Shown in pieces: positions 36,151 to 46,485 of a stretch of DNA of 64,000 bases. The first letter of the stretch is position 1, and the number at the start of each line of letters is the position of its first letter. A model generated the notes under the pieces. That model was not told where the DNA came from and searched no databases. It saw only the letters and a program-made list of their open reading frames with translations. A program made the position numbers and the translations under genes. The stretch is from contig NC_051134.1 in NCBI RefSeq assembly GCF_014839805.1, positions 6,541,170 to 6,605,169 on the forward strand, written 5' to 3'. This stretch comes from Manduca sexta. Its lineage: Eukaryota > Arthropoda > Insecta > Lepidoptera > Sphingidae.

Positions 36151-37344
36151 ATACGAAATCAGCCAGACTAATTAATATAATATAAAACCTTCAACAAACC
36201 ACACGCCTATAACTCATACCAAGCGCTTCCGACATCAAAGTGACACCAGTAAATATTCATAATTCATTCTCAATTAAATAGTGGGCAGCGGTAAATATTG
36301 TGGCGGCTAAAACTGTGCAAATTGACTCGTTTAATTACCGACGTCCTGCGTTGCGTCCTGCGGCAGGACATTGGGTTTTGTACGCATTTTGGTTCGGTTT
36401 AACTGTGTTTTTATTTTATAATTAAAAAGTTATAAATGTTATTTATACCAACCTAACGTAGGCTTTTAAATAATAAACTATATTTCTACAATATGTTTTT
36501 CTTTACTTCGGTTGTTTAATTGTTTTTATAATGTGTATATTGTTTTATGAATTTTATATTGAAAATGTCACTAAAATTGTTGATTCCATGCATCTCCTCC
36601 AAAAGTTCACACCATTTCAATTTGCAATCAGTACTATAAGATAAAATATTGATTAGAAACATTTTGATAAGTTTAAATTTTATACAAAATCGTAAAATTA
36701 TTTTTTTAAAGAAATTATTCGTAATCATTGCGTATTCCATTCGCAACTGGGGTGCTTGAAATGTATGGAAAGAATGATCAAGGCCATTTGCTCATGGGAG
36801 AGCCTTAATCGACAACAAGGACAATGCTCAGGGGAGGCCTTAATATAATAATGGCATTAGGCAATCATTGCTATTAGGTATTTAATTCTAATTTGATTTT
36901 GTATTTTTATGATTTATTTATTACAATAATTGGTGTTAACATTACTCTTAATGCGGCCCCAGCATACTAAATTAAATTACTACGTCATTTTCACCGCTTT
37001 GACAACACCCTGTACTGTGTTTGCGGAGTCATTACCAATGTTTGATCAAACGACAAATATTTGTATGTTTGTCCAATTACTATATTTATATGCGCGTGAC
37101 TTGTGTTGGCTTTTTTTATTAAATCACAAATATAACGAGATAATAAAGCATCGATATTTTTGTCATATCCGTGTTATGTTTGCCATATTGTATTAGGAAA
37201 CATCACCTTCGTATTAGGGAATGCTATGACTGTGAAACAGTAGCAACCTTAGAACCTTAAACCAAAGTGTAATGAAGACATGGCAAATAGGATAATTTAA
37301 TTTTTAAATATCCAGTAATTGTACTTTAATACTGGATATCTACA
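36151..37344. other. Intergenic DNA, no gene supported
   Basis: AT-rich with no recognised elements. A 10-bp inverted repeat (ATATCCAGTA, 37,308-37,317; TACTGGATAT, 37,330-37,339) lies just before the SINE that follows. Confidence 0.4.
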
Positions 37345-37550
37345 GCTTCGGTGGCGTAGTTGTACTGCATGCGCGGTACGACAGCGCTCTGAGGTTCTAG
37401 GTTCGAATCCCGGGTCGGGCAAAGTGATATTTGGGTTTTTCTGCTCAGTATCAGCCCGGAGTCTGGAATTTGTGCCCGATATGGCGATAGGCTCGCCCCC
37501 TATCACATCATGGAACAGAGCACACTCGGCGAAAAGTGCGCGAGGCTATT
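37345..37550 (+). repeat. SINE family B with clean A and B boxes (B6)
   Basis: Forward copy with A-box sequence TGGCGTAGTTG (37,352-37,362) and a perfect B box GGTTCGAATCC (37,400-37,410), so the internal RNA polymerase III promoter looks intact. The 3' end is cut short after 'ggcgaaaagtgcgcgaggc' and lacks the usual terminal part. It is not a tRNA gene: no acceptor stem pairs, and the body is the SINE consensus. Confidence 0.8.
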
Positions 37551-37691
37551 GGCGTATCAATATTTTAAATATGAATTACTCGCTCATTTTTTAATCAATT
37601 GTTATGCAGTTTTCGCAGGAGTGCTTCTTTTTCGTATTATTAACCATTACATATAGAATAATGTACAAAATCAAGCATAGGCCGGTCCCCT

Positions 37692-37866
37692 ATTTCTCAA
37701 GTATGCAGGTTTCCTCACGATGTTTTTCGTCACCCTTAAAGCAAGCGATAATTCACAAAGAAACATATTTTTTTAGAAAAGTCAGAGGTGTGTGCCCTTG
37801 TGATTTGAACTTGCGGGCATTCGTCTCGGCAGTCCGTTCCACAACCAACTAAGCTATCGTCGCTCA
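37692..37866 (-). repeat. SINE family A, truncated copy (A4)
   Basis: Reverse-oriented, beginning inside the element at 'aagtatgcaggtttcctcac' and ending with the tRNA-like head ('tctcggcagtccgttccaca'). The distal half is missing. Confidence 0.75.
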
Positions 37867-38239
37867 ATATAGGCTATTTCAAATTGCATGAAGATAAATA
37901 TGTAATAAAAATAGCATTGGTCCGTCACGAGTAGAATAACGTACTTGTAATAAATACGTTAATTGAACAATAATAAAATGATTTATGTGCTAAATGGTAA
38001 AAAAGCTGGCGTGTGTAACTGCTAACGCAAAGGTCTGTTCGCATGGCACGATACGATTTATTGTTAAGGGTTGAATGTTAATAACATTTACGGGACTTCC
38101 CTTGTAATTAGTATTTATTACAGGTTTTGGTATTACGGCCCATTTAGTGAAGTATGGTCGCTAATTATGATGTATTTTCCCAACAATATTTCTTAATATA
38201 TATAGATATTTGTACATATAGATAGACGATTTGATAAAT

Positions 38240-38353
38240 GTCGCAGGAACACGTTGGATGCGGGCCGCTTTCGACAGGTCCGTCTGGAAACCTTTGGGGG
38301 AGGCCTATGTCCAGCAGTGGACTTTATGTGGCTGATGATGATGATGATGATAG
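38240..38353 (+). pseudogene. LINE C-terminal coding remnant with (TGA)n tail
   Basis: A 31-codon frame ending at TGA 38,333-38,335 matches the conserved C-terminus I recognise from lepidopteran RTE-type LINE polyproteins: a GTRWMRAAFDR-type start and a GEAYVQQW segment. A (TGA)n microsatellite tail to about 38,353 follows, as is normal for this family. Only the extreme 3' end was copied, as expected from 5'-truncated retroposition. Confidence 0.75.
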
Positions 38354-39082
38354 ATAGATATGTAACATTAAAGTTACTTTTCATTGATATTTATTGTGTT
38401 CGAAACTTACACTTTTTTATTTTATATCTAGGATATGATTGTTTTTTGGTTTTATTTAGTAACACAATGTCAAAATGACGCTGTATAAATGAAGAATTGC
38501 AATATGAAGGTACTTTTGGACGAAATGTGTCAATTGTATCGTTCTAGCTGATTAATCGTATTTACACTTTAGCTCCTTCATAATAGGGTGCAATGTGGTA
38601 AAACTTACATCCAAATTAACATACAAATGAAACTGAAAACAAAATTTAAGTGCATCGCAATCTGACAGTGTGAACCGCCCTTCCGCGCAACAATGTTTAT
38701 TAAATCGTTGGGCAATTTATCGTAAGCTGTCTGTCAGTACGATCGCGTCGGCTCAGATTGACGGTAATTGTGTTTTTATGTTCACTAATAATTTAGTAAT
38801 TGAAGTTTAATTTGTGTGACGTCGAAGGTTGTTTGTTTTGTTTGTAGTTGAGATTTTGTGAAGGTTAGACGTATTGGAAAATGTTTATTACTATAATATT
38901 TTTAAATGCTTTTGTTTTTGCTCTTTAAACAATATCCTCTCAAGGTCTTCAAGAAAAAGAATTTTATATACATAAGGCTTATAAACGGATTTAATACTCA
39001 AGATATTAAAATGTTTGGGCGATGCAGAGATTAAAGCAAATAATTATATATATGAAAAGGAAGTGGTCAAGATATTATCATA
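38354..39082. other. AT-rich flank of the LTR retrotransposon
   Basis: No gene or recognised repeat up to the TATA target site that starts at 39,083. Confidence 0.5.
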
Positions 39083-39086
39083 TATA

Positions 39087-39449
39087 TGACGGCGCGTTCT
39101 TTATGATTAAATGAATTATTTGATTTATTTTTGGACTTCCGGTTGTTTAGTTTTTATGGGAACAAGTATTCGCGAGAAAAATGTCAAATTATATTATGTT
39201 TAGATATTATAAAATATTGTAATTAAAAATTAGAAGGCAAAGAGGGACTGTTTGGTCCGTGCAGGCTTGCGAGTATGGTCAGCGCCGGAAATGATTCACT
39301 TTATGCAGTAAAGTGGGAGAAATGTAGTAGTTGGGGTAGTTGGTGCCTTTATAAAGCGGTGGTGTGCGGATTGGAGGATAGTTCTATTTGTGTCGTGACG
39401 CTGACCGTATATTCGCAATTTTGCATACCTCTTGCTCGGAATTCCTGCA
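39087..39449 (+). repeat. LTR1 (5' LTR)
   Basis: 363 bp, bounded by TG...CA. It contains a TATA box candidate TATAAAATA at 39,208-39,216 and an ATTAAA at 39,222-39,227. An ATG at 39,275 opens a frame that stays open through the rest of the LTR into gag. It matches LTR2 base for base as far as I compared. Confidence 0.93.
39208..39216 (+). promoter_or_regulatory. LTR TATA box candidate
   Basis: TATAAAATA in the middle of LTR1; transcription would be expected about 25-30 bp downstream, near 39,240, before the LTR ATG at 39,275. The same motif is present in LTR2 and LTR3. Confidence 0.45.
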
Positions 39450-39462
39450 TCAGAAGTGGGAT
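39450..39462 (+). other. Primer binding site, tRNA-Leu type
   Basis: TCAGAAGTGGGAT follows the LTR end immediately. It resembles the tRNA-Leu-complementary primer sites I recall from micropia-like and blastopia-like elements, without the TGG that would pair with the tRNA's CCA end. The gag ATG (39,461) overlaps its last bases, so there is virtually no leader between primer site and gag. Confidence 0.6.
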
Positions 39463-42400
39463 GGACCAAGAAACGGAAAACAATAGTGAAGGACGTGTCA
39501 GCCCTATACTATGTACCGACCAAAACCAATTGAGGAATCTTTTGACACTGCAACATCGTAACATGATGGAATTAATGAAAACTTTCTTGGAGCCGAAGAA
39601 AAAGGAGAATAAAATTATTTTACCTGAATTTAATCCTGACGACCAAGAAGCGGATGCACAGGCATGGTGTAACACTGTAGAAATCTGTTTGAAAGACAAC
39701 CCGTCAAGTGGGAGTAAATTGATAATGCTTCTAAGCAAAGCCCTGAAAAATTCGGCAGCAACATGGTTGGCACACAATAGTCATCCTGATGTTACATGGT
39801 CAGAACTGAAAAATCTTTTTCTATTTCGGTTTGATACTATTGAAATACCAGCCGCTACATTATTCAAGATTTTATCGAACAATCCGAATGATGGAGAAAA
39901 TATGTCTACATATGTGTCCCGTATTTTGAACACATTAATGACACGATGGAACAAAATGACTGTCGAGGAAGTCGCAATAAGTGTTGCATTGGCACATGTG
40001 TCACGTACGGATGATCAAATTCGAAGAATGGCGTTTACAACAGAAATAAAATCAAGAGTCCAGCTACAACGTGAACTAATGCCGTTTGTGCACCGGAAAA
40101 GAACTCTACTACCTTCTGACAAAACTAACCAATCAAGTGATGCTAAGAAAGCACGTTCAGAACCACCACGACGATGTTATAATTGCGGAAAGATTGGCCA
40201 CATATCTAGTGATTGTTTTAGCAATACAAACAAAGATCGGAACACAATAAATCGCACAAATCCTCCACAAACGACAACCAACTCTCGGCAAGACAAGGAG
40301 ACGAAACTTGTTACTTGTTACCGCTGCGGCGAGACCGGACATATAGCACCGCATTGTACTCAAAAGAAAAGAAAAACCGAAGACCACGAGGAACCCACTG
40401 TAGAGCGAAGAGTAAATGTCTGCACCATTAGGGCGGCGGAGGATCACCTTTATAATCTGGGTGAGAAGTATTCATTTTGTTTTGATTCCGGGTCTGAATG
40501 TTCATTAATTAAAGAGACCGTGGCTCAACATTTTCCGGGTGAAAGAAACTATCAATTAGTTACACTTTTAGGTATAGGAAAGTCAAACCTTCGCTGCAAT
40601 ACTCAAATTACAGCGACAGTTACGCTTCAAGGCTATTCTGTTGAGTTAATATTCCATGTAGTTCCTGACAGCTCATTGAGTAACGACATTTTAATAGGAC
40701 GAGATTTAATTGGCTTAGGGTTTTCAGTCGAAATTTCACAGTATAAATTAACCATCAACAAATCTCAAGTTATTGCACAATGTGAGTTCGGCAAAAGTGT
40801 AATCAATTTCAATAGTATAAACACTGATGTGTCTTCCGACTCCCTCGCAGAACTAAAGAGTTTAGTTGAAAAATATTCACACTTCTTCATTGAAGGTATA
40901 CCAACAGGCAAAGTTAGCTCTGGATGCCTCGAAATAAAACTTATAGATCCTAGTCGAACAGTGCAACGTCGTCCATATCGAATGAACCCCGATGAACGGG
41001 AATTAGTGCGTAAAAAAATTAAAGAACTTCTTATTGCTGGGGTTATTCGGGAAAGTTGTTCGCCCTTTGCCAGTCCAATATTATTAGTAAAAAAGAAGGA
41101 CGGTTCCGATCGCCTCTGCGTAGATTATCGGGAGTTAAACAGCAATACTATTCCAGATAGGTACCCTTTACCTCTGATTGGCGATCAAATACAGCGCTTA
41201 GTTGGTGCCAAATATTTTACTTCCTTGGACATGGCTAGCGGCTATCACCAAATTCCCGTCCATTCCGACTCGATCGAAAAAACAGCCTTTGTGACACCTG
41301 AGGGGCAGTTTGAATATATAACAATGCCATTTGGTCTTCGAAACGCACCATCTGTCTATCAGCGAGCTATTAATAAAGCTCTTGGTAGTCTTTCAGAAAC
41401 TTTTGCTGTGTGCTACATTGATGATATTATAATTCCATCACGAACTATTGAAGAAGGTCTGCAAAGGCTAAATTTAGTATTAGAAGCTTTGACGAATTCC
41501 GGATTTTCTCTAAATCTAAATAAATGTGCTTTTCTTAAAACTCACGTTAACTATCTTGGATACCTGGTGACTTCTGGTGAGTTGAGACCAAATATGCGTA
41601 AAATAAATGCTTTAATCCAACTGCCTCCTCCACAAACTGCTACACAACTGAGACAATTTATTGGTCTTGCATCATATTTTCGCCAATTCATTCAAGGTTT
41701 TTCTCAAATTACCGCTTCCCTTTACAGACTTACAGCCCAAAAAGGTAACATAAAGTGGACCCCAGAATTTGAAAACATTCGCCAAAAAATTATTATAGTT
41801 TTAACTGAAAAACCAGTTTTAACTATTTTTGACCCCCAATGTCTTACTGAATTGCACACGGATGCAAGCTCTGAAGGATATGGTGCCATTCTTATGCAAA
41901 GAAAAGACGATAAACTTTCTGTTATTGAATATTATAGTCGTAGAACAACTCTTTACGAATCCAAATACCACTCATATGAACTCGAGACGTTAGCAGTAGT
42001 TAATGCAATAAAGCATTTCAAACATTATTTACAGGGTCGTAAATTTCTAGTAGTAACAGATTGCAATGCCGTTAAAGCATCTATGTCAAAAAAAGACTTA
42101 ACGCCGCGCGTTCATAGGTGGTGGTGTTACCTCCAAAGCTTTGATTTCGACATTGAGTATAGACCTGGAAAACAAATGGAGCATGTAGATTTCTTATCTC
42201 GAAACCCCGTTTCCCAAATGCTTGAAACAAAAACTACTCAAAAGCAGGTTAATCTTACCGAGATAAGTGATAACTGGTTTCAAGCAGAACAGCAAAAGGA
42301 TTCTGAAATAACGTCAATAATATCAAACTTGCAAAATGATTCCATCGACCAAAGTGTACGGGGAACATACGAGCTCCGACGTGGAATTTTGCACAGAAAA

Positions 42401-43585
42401 ATTGAAAGAAATAATCGCAGTGTCTGGTTGCCTATTGTTCCTAGATCATTTCAGTGGGCTGTAATTAATCACATACATGAAAGTATTATGCATCTGGGGT
42501 GGGAGAAAACATTACAAAAAGCTTATTGTCATTATTGGTTCCCACACATGAACAAATACGTACGCAAATTTGTGGATAATTGTATTACGTGTAAGATATC
42601 AAAATCTCGTTCGGGTAAAGTTCAAGCGGAATTACATCCTATTCCTAAAGTATCTACACCTTGGCATACTATTCACATAGATGCCACAGGAAAACTTAGC
42701 GGAAAAAATGATACTAAAGAATACGTATTCGTGATGATTGATTCATTTACAAAATATACCCTCTTGCATCATACACTTAACATTGATACTAATAGTGCCA
42801 TAAAAGCTCTTAAATATATTGTTTCTCTGTTTGGTGCCCCGGCTCGCATTATAGCTGATCAGGGGAGATGTTTTTCTAGCAAAGATTTTAAAGACTTTTG
42901 CAATTCACATGGTATTGTTCTTCACCTGATTGCCACAGGAACTAGTCGAGCTAATGGTCAGGTGGAGCGAGTGATGAGTTCTTTAAAAAACATGCTTACA
43001 GCTGTTGAAGTCGGAAATAACAAATCATGGCAAGACGCTTTGCCAGATGTACAGATTGCTTTAAACAGTACAATTAATCGAGTGACCAAGTCGAGTCCTT
43101 TAGAATTATTGATTGGGAAAGTAGCAAGACCCCTCGATCTAATGACCTTAGAAGATGATACATATGAAAATAATGTAAATTTATCGGAAGCTCGTGAACG
43201 TGCAGCACATGCTATTCAAAACAGTGCAGTAACAGAAAAAGAACGATTTGATAGAACTAAGGCAAGAATTAAGCATTTTAAAGAGGGTGATTTTGTGCTT
43301 TTGGAAAATCATGAGCGGAATCAAACCAAATTGGAAGCAAAATTTAAAGGCCCTTTTCGTGTCATTCAGTTACTTAATGGTGACAGATATTTACTTAAGG
43401 CATTGAATTCCAATAGAACATACAAATATGCTCACGATCGTTTACGTGCTATGCCGGAGTGTTATGTTCCATTGGAACTAAATACAAACTTGGAAGTCCA
43501 TGGATGTGCCGATGACGGCAAAAGTAAGTACCTATGTAGCTGTCTGTGTGACAAAGCTGTCTGTGTGACAAAGCTGTCTGTGTGA
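39461..43585 (+). CDS. gag-pol: Gag-Pol polyprotein, intact copy
   Basis: One continuous frame of 1,374 residues from ATG 39,461; the frame is also open upstream to an LTR ATG at 39,275, which would add 62 residues. Gag carries two CCHC zinc knuckles (first from 40,175, second near 40,318-40,359). Protease has DSGS at 40,484. Reverse transcriptase has the VDYRELN block and YIDD at 41,414. RNase H has its first catalytic Asp at 41,861. Integrase has an HHCC finger around 42,470-42,595, catalytic residues at 42,680, 42,857 and 42,965 with 35 residues between the last two (D-D35-E), and a GPF module near 43,350. Gag and Pol are not separated by a frameshift or stop. The frame closes inside the 17-bp repeat array, and this end may be altered by splicing. 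All catalytic marks are intact, so the copy may be active. Confidence 0.93.
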   Translation: MDQETENNSEGRVSPILCTDQNQLRNLLTLQHRNMMELMKTFLEPKKKENKIILPEFNPDDQEADAQAWCNTVEICLKDNPSSGSKLIMLLSKALKNSAATWLAHNSHPDVTWSELKNLFLFRFDTIEIPAATLFKILSNNPNDGENMSTYVSRILNTLMTRWNKMTVEEVAISVALAHVSRTDDQIRRMAFTTEIKSRVQLQRELMPFVHRKRTLLPSDKTNQSSDAKKARSEPPRRCYNCGKIGHISSDCFSNTNKDRNTINRTNPPQTTTNSRQDKETKLVTCYRCGETGHIAPHCTQKKRKTEDHEEPTVERRVNVCTIRAAEDHLYNLGEKYSFCFDSGSECSLIKETVAQHFPGERNYQLVTLLGIGKSNLRCNTQITATVTLQGYSVELIFHVVPDSSLSNDILIGRDLIGLGFSVEISQYKLTINKSQVIAQCEFGKSVINFNSINTDVSSDSLAELKSLVEKYSHFFIEGIPTGKVSSGCLEIKLIDPSRTVQRRPYRMNPDERELVRKKIKELLIAGVIRESCSPFASPILLVKKKDGSDRLCVDYRELNSNTIPDRYPLPLIGDQIQRLVGAKYFTSLDMASGYHQIPVHSDSIEKTAFVTPEGQFEYITMPFGLRNAPSVYQRAINKALGSLSETFAVCYIDDIIIPSRTIEEGLQRLNLVLEALTNSGFSLNLNKCAFLKTHVNYLGYLVTSGELRPNMRKINALIQLPPPQTATQLRQFIGLASYFRQFIQGFSQITASLYRLTAQKGNIKWTPEFENIRQKIIIVLTEKPVLTIFDPQCLTELHTDASSEGYGAILMQRKDDKLSVIEYYSRRTTLYESKYHSYELETLAVVNAIKHFKHYLQGRKFLVVTDCNAVKASMSKKDLTPRVHRWWCYLQSFDFDIEYRPGKQMEHVDFLSRNPVSQMLETKTTQKQVNLTEISDNWFQAEQQKDSEITSIISNLQNDSIDQSVRGTYELRRGILHRKIERNNRSVWLPIVPRSFQWAVINHIHESIMHLGWEKTLQKAYCHYWFPHMNKYVRKFVDNCITCKISKSRSGKVQAELHPIPKVSTPWHTIHIDATGKLSGKNDTKEYVFVMIDSFTKYTLLHHTLNIDTNSAIKALKYIVSLFGAPARIIADQGRCFSSKDFKDFCNSHGIVLHLIATGTSRANGQVERVMSSLKNMLTAVEVGNNKSWQDALPDVQIALNSTINRVTKSSPLELLIGKVARPLDLMTLEDDTYENNVNLSEARERAAHAIQNSAVTEKERFDRTKARIKHFKEGDFVLLENHERNQTKLEAKFKGPFRVIQLLNGDRYLLKALNSNRTYKYAHDRLRAMPECYVPLELNTNLEVHGCADDGKSKYLCSCLCDKAVCVTKLSV

Positions 43586-43818
43586 CAAAGCTGTCTGTGT
43601 GACAAAGCTGTCTGTGTGACAAAGCTGTCTGTGTGACAAAGCTGTCTGTGTGACAAAGCTGTCTGTGTGACAAAGCTGTCTGTGTGACAAAGCTGTCTGT
43701 GTGACAAGCCCCTGTATGTAACTGCTCTGTTGGCATGACAATTATTACGTGGGATTTTTATTTTCTGTCAGTATGGCCGAGCTTGTTTAAATACAAACAT
43801 AATCTTGTTGTTTTGCAG
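43524..43818 (+). other. Candidate intron near the 3' end of gag-pol
   Basis: GTAAGTA at 43,524 is a near-ideal 5' splice site and TTGTTGTTTTGCAG ending at 43,818 is a good pyrimidine-rich acceptor. The 295-bp interval contains the whole 17-bp array. Removal keeps the frame (phase 1) and adds eleven residues, many acidic, before a stop at 43,851-43,853, only 16 bases before LTR2. The same sites exist in the second unit (donor at 46,441, acceptor ending at 46,718). No transcript evidence is available here. Confidence 0.5.
43539..43707 (+). repeat. 17-bp tandem array, 10 copies
   Basis: The unit GCTGTCTGTGTGACAAA starts at 43,539 and every 17 bp to 43,692, with the last copy slightly short. 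I see no substitutions between units. The polyprotein frame meets TGA in the third unit, so the predicted unspliced C-terminus does not depend on copy number. On the reverse strand all three frames are open and encode the same 17-residue repeat, an arithmetic consequence of the 17-bp period. Confidence 0.97.
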
Positions 43819-43869
43819 ATCATTCATCCGATGAAACACACGAGGACGTGTGAAGACGCAGGACGGCCG

Positions 43870-44232
43870 TGACGGCGCGTTCTTTATGATTAAATGAATT
43901 ATTTGATTTATTTTTGGACTTCCGGTTGTTTAGTTTTTATGGGAACAAGTATTCGCGAGAAAAATGTCAAATTATATTATGTTTAGATATTATAAAATAT
44001 TGTAATTAAAAATTAGAAGGCAAAGAGGGACTGTTTGGTCCGTGCAGGCTTGCGAGTATGGTCAGCGCCGGAAATGATTCACTTTATGCAGTAAAGTGGG
44101 AGAAATGTAGTAGTTGGGGTAGTTGGTGCCTTTATAAAGCGGTGGTGTGCGGATTGGAGGATAGTTCTATTTGTGTCGTGACGCTGACCGTATATTCGCA
44201 ATTTTGCATACCTCTTGCTCGGAATTCCTGCA
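43870..44232 (+). repeat. LTR2 (shared middle LTR)
   Basis: 363 bp, identical in layout to LTR1. It is the 3' LTR of the complete unit and the 5' LTR of the truncated one. It joins directly to reverse transcriptase sequence at 44,233 instead of to a primer site, so unit 2 cannot prime its own reverse transcription. Confidence 0.95.
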
Positions 44233-46485
44233 TATATAACAATGCCATTTGGTCTTCGAAACGCACCATCTGTCTATCAGCGAGCTATTAATAAAGCTCT
44301 TGGTAGTCTTTCAGAAACTTTTGCTGTGTGCTACATTGATGATATTATAATTCCATCACGAACTATTGAAGAAGGTCTGCAAAGGCTAAATTTAGTATTA
44401 GAAGCTTTGACGAATTCCGGATTTTCTCTAAATCTAAATAAATGTGCTTTTCTTAAAACTCACGTTAACTATCTTGGATACCTGGTGACTTCTGGTGAGT
44501 TGAGACCAAATATGCGTAAAATAAATGCTTTAATCCAACTGCCTCCTCCACAAACTGCTACACAACTGAGACAATTTATTGGTCTTGCATCATATTTTCG
44601 CCAATTCATTCAGTTTTTCTCAAATTACCGCGCCCCTTTACAGACTTACAGCCCAAAAAGGTAACATAAAGTGGACCCCAGAATTTGAAAACATTCGCCA
44701 AAAAATTATTACAGTTTTAACTGAAAAACCAGTTTTAACTATTTTTGACCCCCAATGTCTTACTGAATTGCACACGGATGCAAGCTCTGAAGGATATGGT
44801 GCCATTCTTATGCAAAGAAAAGACGATAAACTTTCTGTTATTGAATATTATAGTCGTAGAACAACTCTTTACGAATCCAAATACCACTCATATGAACTCG
44901 AGACGTTAGCAGTAGTTAATGCAATAAAGCATTTCAAACATTATTTACAGGGTCGTAAATTTCTAGTAGTAACAGATTGCAATGCCGTTAAAGCATCTAT
45001 GTCAAAAAAAGACTTAACGCCGCGCGTTCATAGGTGGTGGTGTTACCTCCAAAGCTTTGATTTCGACATTGAGTATAGACCTGGAAAACAAATGGAGCAT
45101 GTAGATTTCTTATCTCGAAACCCCGTTTCCCAAATGCTTGAAACAAAAACTACTCAAAAGCAGGTTAATCTTACCGAGATAAGTGATAACTGGTTTCAAG
45201 CAGAACAGCAAAAGGATTCTGAAATAACGTCAATAATATCAAACTTGCAAAATGATTCCATCGACCAAAGTGTACGGGGAACATACGAGCTCCGACGTGG
45301 AATTTTGCACAGAAAAATTGAAAGAAATAATCGCAGTGTCTGGTTGCCTATTGTTCCTAGATCATTTCAGTGGGCTGTAATTAATCACATACATGAAAGT
45401 ATTATGCATCTGGGGTGGGAGAAAACATTACAAAAAGCTTATTGTCATTATTGGTTCCCACACATGAACAAATACGTACGCAAATTTGTGGATAATTGTA
45501 TTACGTGTAAGATATCAAAATCTCGTTCGGGTAAAGTTCAAGCGGAATTACATCCTATTCCTAAAGTATCTACACCTTGGCATACTATTCACATAGATGC
45601 CACAGGAAAACTTAGCGGAAAAAAATGATACTAAAGAATACGTATTCGTGATGATTGATTCATTTACAAAATATACCCTCTTGCATCATACACTTAACAT
45701 TGATACTAATAGTGCCATAAAAGCTCTTAAATATATTGTTTCTCTGTTTGGTGCCCCGGCTCGCATTATAGCTGATCAGGGGAGATGTTTTTCTAGCAAA
45801 GATTTTAAAGACTTTTGCAATTCACATGGTATTGTTCTTCACCTGATTGCCACAGGAACTAGTCGAGCTAATGGTCAGGTGGAGCGAGTGATGAGTTCTT
45901 TAAAAAACATGCTTACAGCTGTTGAAGTCGGAAATAACAAATCATGGCAAGACGCTTTGCCAGATGTACAGATTGCTTTAAACAGTACAATTAATCGAGT
46001 GACCAAGTCGAGTCCTTTAGAATTATTGATTGGGAAAGTAGCAAGACCCCCTCGATCTAATGACCTTAGAAGATGATACATATGAAAATAATGTAAATTT
46101 ATCGGAAGCTCGTGAACGTGCAGCACATGCTATTCAAAACAGTGCAGTAACAGAAAAAGAACGATTTGATAGAACTAAGGCAAGAATTAAGCATTTTAAA
46201 GAGGGTGATTTTGTGCTTTTGGAAAATCATGAGCGGAATCAAACCAAATTGGAAGCAAAATTTAAAGGCCCTTTTCGTGTCATTCAGTTACTTAATGGTG
46301 ACAGATATTTACTTAAGGCATTGAATTCCAATAGAACATACAAATATGCTCACGATCGTTTACGTGCTATGCCGGAGTGTTATGTTCCATTGGAACTAAA
46401 TACAAACTTGAAGTCCATGGATGTGCCGATGACGGCAAAAGTAAGTACCTATGTAGCTGTCTGTGTGACAAAGCTGTCTGTGTGA
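44233..46485 (+). pseudogene. Gag-Pol remnant of the second unit (5'-deleted, frameshifted)
   Basis: Begins at the position equivalent to 41,315 of the intact copy, so gag, protease and the first part of RT are missing (about 1,865 bp). YIDD, RNase H and integrase sequence remain. Four length changes break the frame: two bases lost at about 44,611, one A gained in the run 45,619-45,625, one C gained at 46,047-46,051 and one G lost at about 46,410. Only a few substitutions were seen, for example near 44,631 and 44,711. Most of the length changes fall in homopolymers, so sequencing error is a possible alternative to real decay. Confidence 0.93.

Noticed and set aside
37345..37420. Possible tRNA gene with A and B boxes
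   Set aside because: The sequence is the head of SINE family B; the remaining SINE body follows and no acceptor stem is formed.
39349..39777. 142-codon minus-strand frame opposite gag
   Set aside because: It is a shadow of the gag coding frame; the forward frame has clear domains.
43539..43707. Possible CRISPR-like array
   Set aside because: The units are contiguous with no spacers, and the context is a eukaryotic retrotransposon.
43449..43741. Three overlapping minus-strand frames encoding a 17-residue repeat
   Set aside because: A stop-free 17-bp unit gives the same repeated peptide in all three frames of that strand. This is a property of the array and not evidence for a gene. The same applies at 46,367-46,641.
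44058..44291. Separate small gene starting in LTR2
   Set aside because: It is the LTR-internal ATG frame running into truncated RT sequence out of frame.
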